Positions 18,479 to 25,806 of a DNA stretch of 64,000 nucleotides are shown piece by piece. Origin of the DNA: Oscillibacter sp. GTDB taxonomy: Bacteria > Bacillota > Clostridia > Oscillospirales > Oscillospiraceae. The stretch is from contig JAFXQV010000027.1 in the NCBI GenBank assembly GCA_017526785.1, forward strand, positions 62,001 through 126,000, in the 5' to 3' direction. The notes under the pieces were generated by a model. It saw only the letters and a program-made list of their open reading frames with translations. It was not told the origin of the DNA and ran no database searches. The position numbers were made by a program, and so were the translations under genes. Each line of letters begins with the position of its first letter. The stretch's first letter is position 1.

Positions 18479-19360
18479 TTACACGCCGCTTTCCGTCCGC
18501 AATTCATTCAGGAACAACGTTGCGGCGGTGGAGAACTCCTGACGCTTTTTCCACACCAGATGAACCGGAACGGCGTCAATTCCATCCAGAGGACGAAAGC
18601 AAAATTCGCTGTCTCCGCTGACGTTAATCAGCTTATCCAGCGTCACCACATATCCAAGCCCTTCCGAGGCCATGAGGGTAGCGTTGTAAACGAGAGAGTA
18701 AGTCGCCACGATATTTAACTCCGCCGTAGGTTTTCCTATCCATTTCGGGAGTTGCTCGCCGCTGCTCTGACGGCTGAGGATTATGGGCTTGTCCCACAAG
18801 TCCTCCGGGAAAATCCGCTCTTTCTCCGCCAGCGGCGCGTCGGAGCGCATGAGTACGCCCCATGTGTCCCGAATGGGAAGCGTCAGATAGTCGTATTTGG
18901 CGAAATTCGCGGGTCCCAGCAAAATGCCGAAGTCGCTTAAACCCTTGTCCAGTTCATCTTCCACATTGCTTCTGTCGCCGCTGGAAATGTGATAGCGGAT
19001 GTTCGGATAGCGTTCCCGCAGGTTCCGGGCGGCGCGAGCCAGCAGGCGCACCGCGTCCGTTTCTCCGGCGGAGATATGCACGTCTCCCGTCACGACTTCC
19101 CCGGACGCGGAAAACGCCGCTTCCGTCTTATCCGCCAGCGCGACGATTTCCTCCGCGTGGCGACGCAGGAAAACGCCCGCTTCCGTCAGCGTCACCTTGC
19201 TGTTTTTGCGGCGGTTGAGCAGTCTGACGCCTAATTCCTGTTCCATATCCGCAATCTGGCGCGATAACGTCGGCTGGGTAATCCGCAGAGTTTGCGCGGC
19301 TCCCGTAATGCTCTCCGCACGGGCGACCGCTAAAAAGTACCGTAATACCCGCAGTTCCAT
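18479..19360 (-). CDS. LysR-family transcriptional regulator
   Basis: A 293-aa LysR regulator. The N-terminal winged helix-turn-helix reads MELRVLRYFLAVARAESIT and TQPTLSRQIADMEQELGVRLL; the rest is the periplasmic-binding-protein-like effector domain (about 90-290). The frame extends upstream to 19414, but ATG 19360 has GGAGGTG 7 nt upstream and aligns with the family start. It diverges from the hydrolase/FMN reductase/aldo-keto reductase genes at 19543-22969, and a perfect T-N11-A palindrome lies between them, so it probably controls that set in response to a small molecule. LysR regulators next to such redox genes are common in Clostridia. Confidence 0.92.
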   Translation of the reverse strand: MELRVLRYFLAVARAESITGAAQTLRITQPTLSRQIADMEQELGVRLLNRRKNSKVTLTEAGVFLRRHAEEIVALADKTEAAFSASGEVVTGDVHISAGETDAVRLLARAARNLRERYPNIRYHISSGDRSNVEDELDKGLSDFGILLGPANFAKYDYLTLPIRDTWGVLMRSDAPLAEKERIFPEDLWDKPIILSRQSSGEQLPKWIGKPTAELNIVATYSLVYNATLMASEGLGYVVTLDKLINVSGDSEFCFRPLDGIDAVPVHLVWKKRQEFSTAATLFLNELRTESGV

Positions 19361-19399
19361 AGAAACACCTCCCATTCCAAAATCATACGCAAAAAATTC

Positions 19400-19414
19400 A
19401 TGCTTGTCAAGCAT
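19400..19414. promoter_or_regulatory. Candidate LysR operator
   Basis: ATGCTTG-T-CAAGCAT is a perfect 7-1-7 inverted repeat with T-N11-A symmetry, the classical LysR recognition form. It lies 23 bp upstream of the -35 of the divergent hydrolase promoter, a position suited to activation. Confidence 0.7.
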
Positions 19415-19437
19415 ATAAATATATAGAAAAGAAGTAT

Positions 19438-19466
19438 TTGCCTTTTCCGGCTTCCGCAGTTATACT
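19438..19466 (+). promoter_or_regulatory. Promoter of the hydrolase/reductase genes
   Basis: TTGCCT (19438-19443), 17-bp spacer, TATACT (19461-19466); leader of about 70 nt to the ATG at 19543. Confidence 0.7.
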
Positions 19467-19542
19467 ATGGCTAAACTCTCAGAGCAAGGGCAGTAAGCAT
19501 TGCGTATACTTTCATTGGAAAGATGACGGGAGGGAATTGCAA

Positions 19543-20691
19543 ATGAAGAAACTGGGATTAATTGCCGCCGTTCTTGCGCTGGCGCTGTTGTGCGCCGCTT
19601 GCGCGACGAACGCCGCAACGCCGCAGAGTGAGCCGTCCGGAGAAGCGGACGCGGCGGGAGTGGCGGTAGAGACTGCGGACGCGGATTTACAGGAAGGAGA
19701 CACGATGATGAGCGACGGATTGACATTGACCAACGAATGGGACAAGGTATTCCCGCAAAGCGACAAAGTGAACCACCGGAAAGTGACATTCCATAACCGC
19801 TACGGCATTACGCTGGCGGCGGATTTGTACGAGCCGAAGGACGCCGAAGGCAAACTGCCCGCTATCGCCGTTTCGGGGCCGTTCGGCGCGGTCAAGGAGC
19901 AGTCGTCCGGGCTGTACGCGCAGATTATGGCGGAGCGCGGATTTCTGACAATCGCCTTTGACCCGTCCTATACGGGCGAGAGCGGCGGAGAACCGCGCTA
20001 TGTGGCCTCTCCCGACATCAACACGGAGGATTTCTGCGCCGCCGTCGATTTCCTGTCCGTGCAGGACAACGTGGACCCGGAGAAAATCGGCATTATCGGA
20101 ATCTGCGGCTGGGGCGGCATGGCGGTCAACGCGGCGGCGATTGACACGCGGATTAAGGCTACCGTGGCGTCCACGATGTACGACATGAGCCGCATTGCCG
20201 CCAACGGCTACTTTGACGCCAACACGGAGGACGACCGCTACAACACGAGAGTGGCGTTAAACGCGCAACGCACGGAGGATTATAAAAACGGAACGTATCA
20301 GCTTGCGGGCGGCGTGGTTGACCCGTTGCCGGACGACGCGCCGTTTTTCGTCAAGGACTATTACGACTACTACAAGACGGAGCGCGGCTATCATCCCCGT
20401 TCCCTGAACTCTAACGGCGGCTGGAACACGACCTCTTCCCTGTCTCTGATGAATATGCCTCTGCTCTCTTACGCCAGTGAAATTCGCTCCCCCGTACTGC
20501 TCATTCACGGCGAAAAGGCGCATTCCCGCTATTTCAGCGAAAGCGCGTATGAAAAGCTCACGTCCGGCGCTTACGCGGACAATAAGGAACTGATGATTAT
20601 CCCCGGCGCGGTTCATACCGACCTGTACGACCAGACGGATATTATCCCCTTTGATAAGATTGAGACGTTTTTCAAGGACGCCTTAAACTGA
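19543..20691 (+). CDS. Lipoprotein alpha/beta hydrolase
   Basis: A 382-aa secreted, probably lipid-anchored hydrolase of the dienelactone hydrolase/peptidase S9-like alpha/beta fold. A lipoprotein-type signal (MKKLGLIAAVLALALLCAAC, lipid Cys near 20) is followed by a low-complexity linker and then the hydrolase domain; the nucleophile elbow region reads IGIIGICGWGGMAVNAA, which places Cys rather than Ser at the G-x-C-x-G elbow, as in dienelactone-hydrolase-like proteins, and a late Asp/His region includes LLIHGEKAHSRY and PGAVHTDLYD. ATG 19543 has GGGAGG 8-9 nt upstream; a longer frame from 19438 starts in the promoter and is rejected. Substrate unknown. First gene of the LysR-linked set. Confidence 0.82.
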   Translation: MKKLGLIAAVLALALLCAACATNAATPQSEPSGEADAAGVAVETADADLQEGDTMMSDGLTLTNEWDKVFPQSDKVNHRKVTFHNRYGITLAADLYEPKDAEGKLPAIAVSGPFGAVKEQSSGLYAQIMAERGFLTIAFDPSYTGESGGEPRYVASPDINTEDFCAAVDFLSVQDNVDPEKIGIIGICGWGGMAVNAAAIDTRIKATVASTMYDMSRIAANGYFDANTEDDRYNTRVALNAQRTEDYKNGTYQLAGGVVDPLPDDAPFFVKDYYDYYKTERGYHPRSLNSNGGWNTTSSLSLMNMPLLSYASEIRSPVLLIHGEKAHSRYFSESAYEKLTSGAYADNKELMIIPGAVHTDLYDQTDIIPFDKIETFFKDALN

Positions 20692-20702
20692 CAACCATAC
20701 GC

Positions 20703-20738
20703 GCCGCTTCCCGCCGGATTCGCGGGAGGCGGCTTTTT
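20703..20738 (+). terminator. Rho-independent terminator within the LysR-linked set
   Basis: GCCGCTTCCCGC (20703-20714) pairs with GCGGGAGGCGGC (20722-20733) with one G-T pair, followed by TTTTT. It stands between the hydrolase and the FMN reductase, so downstream genes would be expressed by read-through or from another promoter. Confidence 0.85.
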
Positions 20739-20756
20739 GAAAGGACGGCGTGAAAC

Positions 20757-21299
20757 ATGGCAAAGAAAGTTTTAATCGTATCCTCCAGCCTGCGCACGGG
20801 GAGCAATTCGGAACTGCTGGCGCGTGAGGCCGAACGCGGAGCGCGTGACGCGGGGCATGAGGTCGAGTTTCTCACCCTGAAAGAAAAAGACCTGCGTTTC
20901 TGCAAAGGCTGTCTGGCCTGCCAGAAAACGGGCAAGTGTATCATCCGGGACGATATGGACGGCATGATTGGCAAAGTGCGCGACGCGGAAGTTCTGGTGT
21001 TCGTTACCCCCATCTACTATTACGAACTGAGCGGACAGTTAAAGACGTTTCTGGACAGGTGCAACCCGCTGTTCCCGCAGAAGTACGCTTTCCGGGACGT
21101 GTATCTGATGAGCGCGTCGGCGGAGGACGGCGACGAGGTGTGGCGAACCGCCGCGAACGGATTGCAGGGCTGGATTGCCTGCTTCCCGGAGTGCCGTTTC
21201 GCGGGGAATTTCAGCGGCGGCGGCCTGAACGACGCAAAAGAAGCCGCGAAACGTCCCGACATTTTGGAGCGGGCGTATCAGTTCGGGAGGGGGCTGTGA
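20757..21299 (+). CDS. NAD(P)H-dependent FMN reductase / flavodoxin-fold protein
   Basis: A 180-aa cytoplasmic flavoprotein with the flavodoxin-like fold. The FMN phosphate loop reads SSSLRTGSNSELLA near residues 8-21; the middle carries CKGCLACQKTGKC, the cysteine pattern seen in iron-sulfur flavoprotein relatives, and the FVTPIYYYELSGQLKTFLDR segment that holds the isoalloxazine ring. By family it transfers electrons from NAD(P)H to FMN or quinone-like acceptors. ATG 20757 follows GAAAGGA at 11 nt and comes just after a terminator. Its TGA overlaps the next ATG (TGATG), so the downstream fusion gene is translationally coupled to it. Confidence 0.88.
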   Translation: MAKKVLIVSSSLRTGSNSELLAREAERGARDAGHEVEFLTLKEKDLRFCKGCLACQKTGKCIIRDDMDGMIGKVRDAEVLVFVTPIYYYELSGQLKTFLDRCNPLFPQKYAFRDVYLMSASAEDGDEVWRTAANGLQGWIACFPECRFAGNFSGGGLNDAKEAAKRPDILERAYQFGRGL

Positions 21300-22969
21300 T
21301 GAAAACGCGCTGTGCGAATTACGCCGCCGCGCTGCTTGCGTTGTTGCTTGTACTCACGTCCTGCGCGTCGGGAGACGCGTTTCCCGAAACGGGCGCGGTT
21401 CGCTTGACGGAAACGGCGAATTTGATGGAAACGCTTCAACAGGTTGAAACGGCGTTTCAAGATAATTCCGCGTCAAGTCTCTTTGACGCGGATTCCGGTC
21501 TGTTGCGGGCGGAGCGTTCGGAAAGCGGCGTCCGCGTCTCCGCGTACTGGGGAGAGGTGGCATGGACGGCTTATTTCGCGCTTTACGCGGAAAGCGGCCA
21601 AATGCTGGGCGCGGCGGTCGCGCCGGACGGCGTGACGGAATGGGTAACAGAGATTGTCTGTGACGCGAATCAGGCGTCCGTGGTGAAAATGTTCCGTCTG
21701 GATACGGAATCGCGTCCCGTACTCCCGGCGATTTCCGCGCCAGTGGAATCGGGGAAAGCGGAAATTGCGCTTACAGTGGCGGGACGGGTTCTGACCGTGG
21801 AATGGGCGGACAATTCCACAGTGGACGCTTTGCGCGAACTCTTAAAAAAGGGCGACATTACGTTAGAAATGAGTGATTACGCCGGATTTGAGAAAGGCGC
21901 GCCGCTCCCCGAAGCATTGCCGCAGAACAATGAGCCGATGAATACGGACGCGGGCGACATCATTCTTTATCAGGGGCGGCAGTTTGTGATTTACTATGAC
22001 AAAAACAACTGGTCTTTAACGCCGTTGGGGAAAATCACGGGCATGACAAAGGCGGAATTGCAAGCCCTGTTGGGTGCGGGAAACGTGACGGCCACGCTGT
22101 CGCTTGTTGCGAAAACGTCAGGGAGGAAATCGGCCGTGGGAGAATTTGATTTTGCAACGAAAACTGTCCGCCTGAACAGCGGTTACGATATGCCCATTCT
22201 CGGTCTCGGCACATGGACGCTGAACGACGAACAGGCGGAAAATTCGGTTTACCACGCGCTGAAAGACGGATACCGCCTGATTGACACGGCGCGCTATTAC
22301 GGCAACGAAGTCGGCGTAGGGCGCGGGATTCGGAAAGCAATCAGCGAAGGCCTTGTCAAACGGGAGGAAATCTTTGTCACAAGCAAAATTATGCCGGGCG
22401 ACTATAACCGCGCCGCGCAGGGCATTGACGCCTCCTTGCGGGATTTGGGTTTGGACTACCTCGACCTTATGCTGATTCATCAGCCCGGCTCTCATGACAG
22501 GGCGGTTTATCAGGCGATGGAACAGGGTGTCCGGGACGGAAAACTCCGCTCCATTGGAATTTCCAATTATTATACGAAACAGGCTTTTGACGAAGTCCTT
22601 TCCTATGCGGAGATTGTTCCCGCCGTAATTCAAAACGAAAATCATCTGTATTATCAGAACGACAGTCTGCGGGATTACGCGAGGCAATATGGAACCGTCA
22701 TGGAGTCATGGTATCCCTTTGGCGGGCGCGGCCATACGCATGAACATTTTGAAAACGCGACCGTGATGGAAATTGCGCGGACGCACGGCAAAACGTCAGC
22801 TCAGATTATTTTAAGATGGCAGTTACAGGCGGGATATGTTGCGATTCCCGGTTCCGGCAATCCGGAACATATCGCGGAAAATTATGATGTGTTTAACTTT
22901 TCCCTTTCCGAAAATGAGATGAACTCTATCCGGAATCTGAATCGCGGACAGCGTTATGAAAACTGGTAA
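21299..22969 (+). CDS. Lipoprotein fused to cyclophilin-like domain and aldo-keto reductase
   Basis: A 556-aa three-part protein. Residues 1-22 form a lipoprotein signal ending LTSC (Cys22). Residues about 25-145 are an unrecognised beta-rich segment. Residues about 150-275 match the cyclophilin-like fold family (ITLEMSDYAGFEKGAPLP, GDIILYQGRQFVIYYDKNNW, LGKITGM). Residues about 280-556 are a complete aldo-keto reductase with catalytic Asp329, Tyr334 (DTARYYGNE), Lys363 (TSKI) and His394 (LIHQP) and the C-terminal NADP-binding IPGSGNPEHI. In related clusters these parts occur as separate genes. An export signal on an NAD(P)H enzyme is odd. Frame is continuous with no sign of a sequencing frameshift. 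ATG 21299 overlaps the previous stop; a longer frame from 20936 is rejected. Confidence 0.85.
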   Translation: MKTRCANYAAALLALLLVLTSCASGDAFPETGAVRLTETANLMETLQQVETAFQDNSASSLFDADSGLLRAERSESGVRVSAYWGEVAWTAYFALYAESGQMLGAAVAPDGVTEWVTEIVCDANQASVVKMFRLDTESRPVLPAISAPVESGKAEIALTVAGRVLTVEWADNSTVDALRELLKKGDITLEMSDYAGFEKGAPLPEALPQNNEPMNTDAGDIILYQGRQFVIYYDKNNWSLTPLGKITGMTKAELQALLGAGNVTATLSLVAKTSGRKSAVGEFDFATKTVRLNSGYDMPILGLGTWTLNDEQAENSVYHALKDGYRLIDTARYYGNEVGVGRGIRKAISEGLVKREEIFVTSKIMPGDYNRAAQGIDASLRDLGLDYLDLMLIHQPGSHDRAVYQAMEQGVRDGKLRSIGISNYYTKQAFDEVLSYAEIVPAVIQNENHLYYQNDSLRDYARQYGTVMESWYPFGGRGHTHEHFENATVMEIARTHGKTSAQIILRWQLQAGYVAIPGSGNPEHIAENYDVFNFSLSENEMNSIRNLNRGQRYENW

Positions 22970-23056
22970 TACACTTCGCCATATGGGCTGAATTTTCGTA
23001 TTTTTTATGTTGAAACGGAAACCCGGCTGGTTAAGCGACCTACAGGAATTTCCCGT

Positions 23057-23085
23057 TTGACAAATTCCGGGCAAGGCGATATAAT
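23057..23085 (+). promoter_or_regulatory. Consensus promoter of second LRR gene
   Basis: Perfect TTGACA (23057-23062), 17-bp spacer, perfect TATAAT (23080-23085). Transcription would start near 23092, leaving a leader of about 100 nt. Confidence 0.9.
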
Positions 23086-23091
23086 GGCGAC

Positions 23092-23192
23092 GTTAGAAGC
23101 GCGGCTCCATGAACGGGCAAAAGTTTCCCCGAGTGCGTGGGTTGGCACCGCCCGTCGGCTGTGCGAGAATAAAAAGAAAGAAGGAATACAAT
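23092..23192 (+). promoter_or_regulatory. Structured 5' leader of unknown function
   Basis: ACGGGC (about 23112-23117) can pair with GCCCGT (about 23151-23156), enclosing GCAAAAGTTTCCCCG and a G-rich strand, and flanking GCGCGGC/GGCTGTGC segments can extend it. A related string (GCTCCAT, GCAAAAGTT, CCCCG, GTG-GTGG in the same order) occurs at about 12440-12482. It matches no riboswitch consensus I can recognise. Confidence 0.3.
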
Positions 23193-24770
23193 TTGAAGCG
23201 CACCAAACGTTACGGAATTCTATGCGTTGCGCTGTTTTTCGCGGCGCTATCCCTTGTCCTATCCCCCCCTGTGAAAGCGGCGGATTCTGAGGAAGCGTCG
23301 CTGTTAGCCGTCGGCGGCTCTTGCGGACCCGTGACCGGAGGCTATTTCAGCAATAACGTCAAGTGGGCGCTGTCCAGCGATTACGCCACGCTGACTATCA
23401 GCGGCAAGGGGGAGATGGCGGATTTGCTTGACCTCCGTCTCCCGTGGGAAGCGTACCTGAACCAGATTCGGCACGTATACATCCAATCCGGCGTAACGGG
23501 TATCGGCTCCGCCGCGTTTATGGGTTGCAAAAATGTGGCTGATGTCACAATTCCCAGCACGGTAACAAAAATCGGAAGCCACGCCTTTCAGAACTGCGCG
23601 AGTTTGAAAAACGTCAGCGTTCCCGGAAGCGTCGTTTCCGTGGGCTTAGGCGCTTTCGCCATGTGCGACACCTTGGAAAGAGTCTCTTTAGGCTATGGGC
23701 TTAGCGTTATCGGGGACGGGATGTTTCAGGATTGCGGCGCTCTCGCGTCCATTTCCATTCCCGCCACAGTGCGGCGGATTGAGCCTTGGGCGTTTTTCGG
23801 GTGTTCGTCGCTCTCACAAGTCAGCCTGCAGTCCGGCTTGACGGCTATCGACGAGTACGCCTTCTCCGAATGCGTCAGACTGCGCTCCATTACCATTCCC
23901 GGAAGCGTCGTCAGCGTCGGGGAACACGCTTTCGATACCTGCTCTGCCTTGACGACCGCCACACTGTTAAGCGGCGTCGAGTTCCTCGGCGACGCCGCCT
24001 TTTATAACTGCCCCAAACTTACGACAGTTTCCCTTCCGGACACGCTTCGGGAAATCGGCGCGCAGGCGTTCTGCCAATGCGGCTTGAAGAGCGTGACGAT
24101 TCCGGAGGGCGTAACGCGTATCGGCACCTACGCCTTTAAACAGTGCGCCGCCCTGACAAAGGTTGAGATTCCGGGGACGTTGCGCACTTTGGAGGACGGG
24201 CTGTTCTGGCATTGTTCCTCGCTGGAAACCGCAGTCATTTCGCCCGGCGTGACCACACTGCAAGTGGGCGTATTTCTGGAGTGTTCCGCGCTGAAACTCG
24301 TCCTTATGGCCTCCAGCGTAAGCAGTATCGGGCAAGGCGCGTTTCAGGGGTGTTCCGCGCTGGAGGATGTCTATTTCGCGGGACCGTACACGCAGTGGGA
24401 CGCAATCGACGGATTGGACTACAATCCCGCCCTTAACAACGCCCGCCTGTACACGCAGGATTTGTTAAACGATACCCTTACGGCACTTGTCAGCGTCAGC
24501 GAAAGCGGGGACAAACCCTTTCTTATGCTCTTTTTCAGCACCCCGGAGGATGTAACGGCGCAGTGTGCGATAGGCGTCTACCGCCCGGACGGGTCTTTGT
24601 ACGACCTCATCATGCTGGACACACATTATTATCTTGCGGGGTCGACCACCTATCCGCCTTTGCAAATTCTGCCGGAAGATTACGCCCCCGGCCGTTACAC
24701 GGTCAAGGCGTTCGCGTTGAACCCTGACACGTTCGCGCCGCTGGGCGTCGCGGTCGCCCAAGCCCGGTGA
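23193..24770 (+). CDS. Secreted BspA-like leucine-rich-repeat protein (second copy)
   Basis: A 525-aa exported relative of the protein at 9933-12395. Starting at TTG 23193 (AAGAAGGAA 7-8 nt upstream) the protein begins with KRTKRYG, a hydrophobic core and PVKAAD, a regular signal peptide; the longer frame from ATG 23109 would bury that signal and is rejected. The mature part has one entry module (GGSCGPVTGG, ISGKGEM, LPWEAYLNQI) and about 14 LRR_5 repeats of the SIGxxAFxxCxxLxxVxIP kind, then a beta-rich C-terminal tail similar to that of the first protein, with no visible cell-wall anchor. Ligand unknown. It has a consensus promoter and an unusual leader. Confidence 0.87.
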   Translation: MKRTKRYGILCVALFFAALSLVLSPPVKAADSEEASLLAVGGSCGPVTGGYFSNNVKWALSSDYATLTISGKGEMADLLDLRLPWEAYLNQIRHVYIQSGVTGIGSAAFMGCKNVADVTIPSTVTKIGSHAFQNCASLKNVSVPGSVVSVGLGAFAMCDTLERVSLGYGLSVIGDGMFQDCGALASISIPATVRRIEPWAFFGCSSLSQVSLQSGLTAIDEYAFSECVRLRSITIPGSVVSVGEHAFDTCSALTTATLLSGVEFLGDAAFYNCPKLTTVSLPDTLREIGAQAFCQCGLKSVTIPEGVTRIGTYAFKQCAALTKVEIPGTLRTLEDGLFWHCSSLETAVISPGVTTLQVGVFLECSALKLVLMASSVSSIGQGAFQGCSALEDVYFAGPYTQWDAIDGLDYNPALNNARLYTQDLLNDTLTALVSVSESGDKPFLMLFFSTPEDVTAQCAIGVYRPDGSLYDLIMLDTHYYLAGSTTYPPLQILPEDYAPGRYTVKAFALNPDTFAPLGVAVAQAR

Positions 24771-24789
24771 AAGCCGCCCCATAGAGACA

Positions 24790-24815
24790 AAGCCGCCCCA
24801 TACGGGACGGCTTTT
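24790..24815 (+). terminator. Rho-independent terminator of second LRR gene
   Basis: AAGCCGCCCC (from 24790) pairs with GGGACGGCTT with one mismatch around ATAC, followed by TTTTC. Confidence 0.75.
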
Positions 24816-24956
24816 CATTCGCCTTACGGCGGGCTTGTCTTTTTGGGGAGGCGCGGAAATGTGACTGGAATTTTTCTGTGTGCCGTGGTATAGTATTACT
24901 GTCCGCGCCGGGAAACTCCGGCGAAATCTTGGGGGCAATCAGGAGCGTGAACTTTT

Positions 24957-25805
24957 ATGACGCTGTTTTCTTCCATCGTACTGGGTATCGTGCAGGGCGT
25001 GACGGAATTTCTCCCGGTGTCCTCGTCGGGACATCTGGCAATCGCGGAACAACTTTTCGGCATGGACGGCGCGTCCGACATCCCCGTGTTTTTCGACGTG
25101 CTTCTGCACTTGGGGACGCTCGCAGCGGTGTTCGTGGCCTATTGGGACGATATCCGGGGCATGATTCTGGAATTGTTCCGGGGCGTCCGTGACCTCGTAC
25201 GGCGTACGACCCCGAACCCGCTACCGTCCGCCCGGCGGCTGATTCTGCTAATCATTGCGGGTACGCTCCCGCTGTTTCTGGTGCTTCCGGTCAAGGACAC
25301 TGTGGAGACATTGGGCGATAACCTGTACTTTGTGGCGGGGGCGCTGATGTTCACGGGCTGTCTGCTGTGCCTCTGCGACCGCGTCGTGAGCGGACACAAA
25401 ACCGAAAAAACCGCCTCTTTCCGGGACGCGCTGATAGTGGGCGTCGGGCAGGCGGTCGCAACCTGTCCGGGGATTTCGCGCTCCGGCACCACGATTACGG
25501 CCGGATGTCTGGCGGGCTTTGAGCGTACATTTGCCGTACGCTACTCGTTTCTGCTGTCGATTCCGGCGATTTTGGGCGCGAACCTGCTCAGCCTCAAGGA
25601 CGCGCTGGAAAGCGGTATCGACGCGGGGGCGGTTCCGGTGTACCTGACGGGCGTCGCCGTGGCGGCGGTCACGGGCTACGCCTGTATTCGGCTCCTGCAC
25701 ATGATTGCGCGGCGCGGGAAGTTCGGCGCGTTCGCGCTCTACTGCTGGGCGGTCGGCGCGCTGACGCTCGCCGGAACGCTCGTCAAGCGCTATGGGGGGA
25801 TGTGA
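24957..25805 (+). CDS. uppP: Undecaprenyl-diphosphatase
   Basis: A 282-aa integral membrane protein that dephosphorylates undecaprenyl diphosphate to recycle the cell-wall lipid carrier; the family is also known as BacA from bacitracin resistance. Both signatures are present: GVTEFLPVSSSGHLAI near residues 15-30 with its conserved glutamate and serines, and PGISRSGTTI near 174-183 with its conserved arginine. Six to eight hydrophobic segments fit the family. ATG 24957 has AGGAG 11 nt upstream. It ends one base before the ftsK start, so the pair is cotranscribed, linking envelope synthesis with chromosome segregation at the septum. Confidence 0.95.
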   Translation: MTLFSSIVLGIVQGVTEFLPVSSSGHLAIAEQLFGMDGASDIPVFFDVLLHLGTLAAVFVAYWDDIRGMILELFRGVRDLVRRTTPNPLPSARRLILLIIAGTLPLFLVLPVKDTVETLGDNLYFVAGALMFTGCLLCLCDRVVSGHKTEKTASFRDALIVGVGQAVATCPGISRSGTTITAGCLAGFERTFAVRYSFLLSIPAILGANLLSLKDALESGIDAGAVPVYLTGVAVAAVTGYACIRLLHMIARRGKFGAFALYCWAVGALTLAGTLVKRYGGM

Positions 25806-25806
25806 T

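Noticed and set aside
20936..21298. N-terminal extension of the aldo-keto reductase fusion
   Set aside because: Overlaps the FMN reductase in another frame; starting at 21299 gives a perfect lipoprotein signal and a TGATG coupling.
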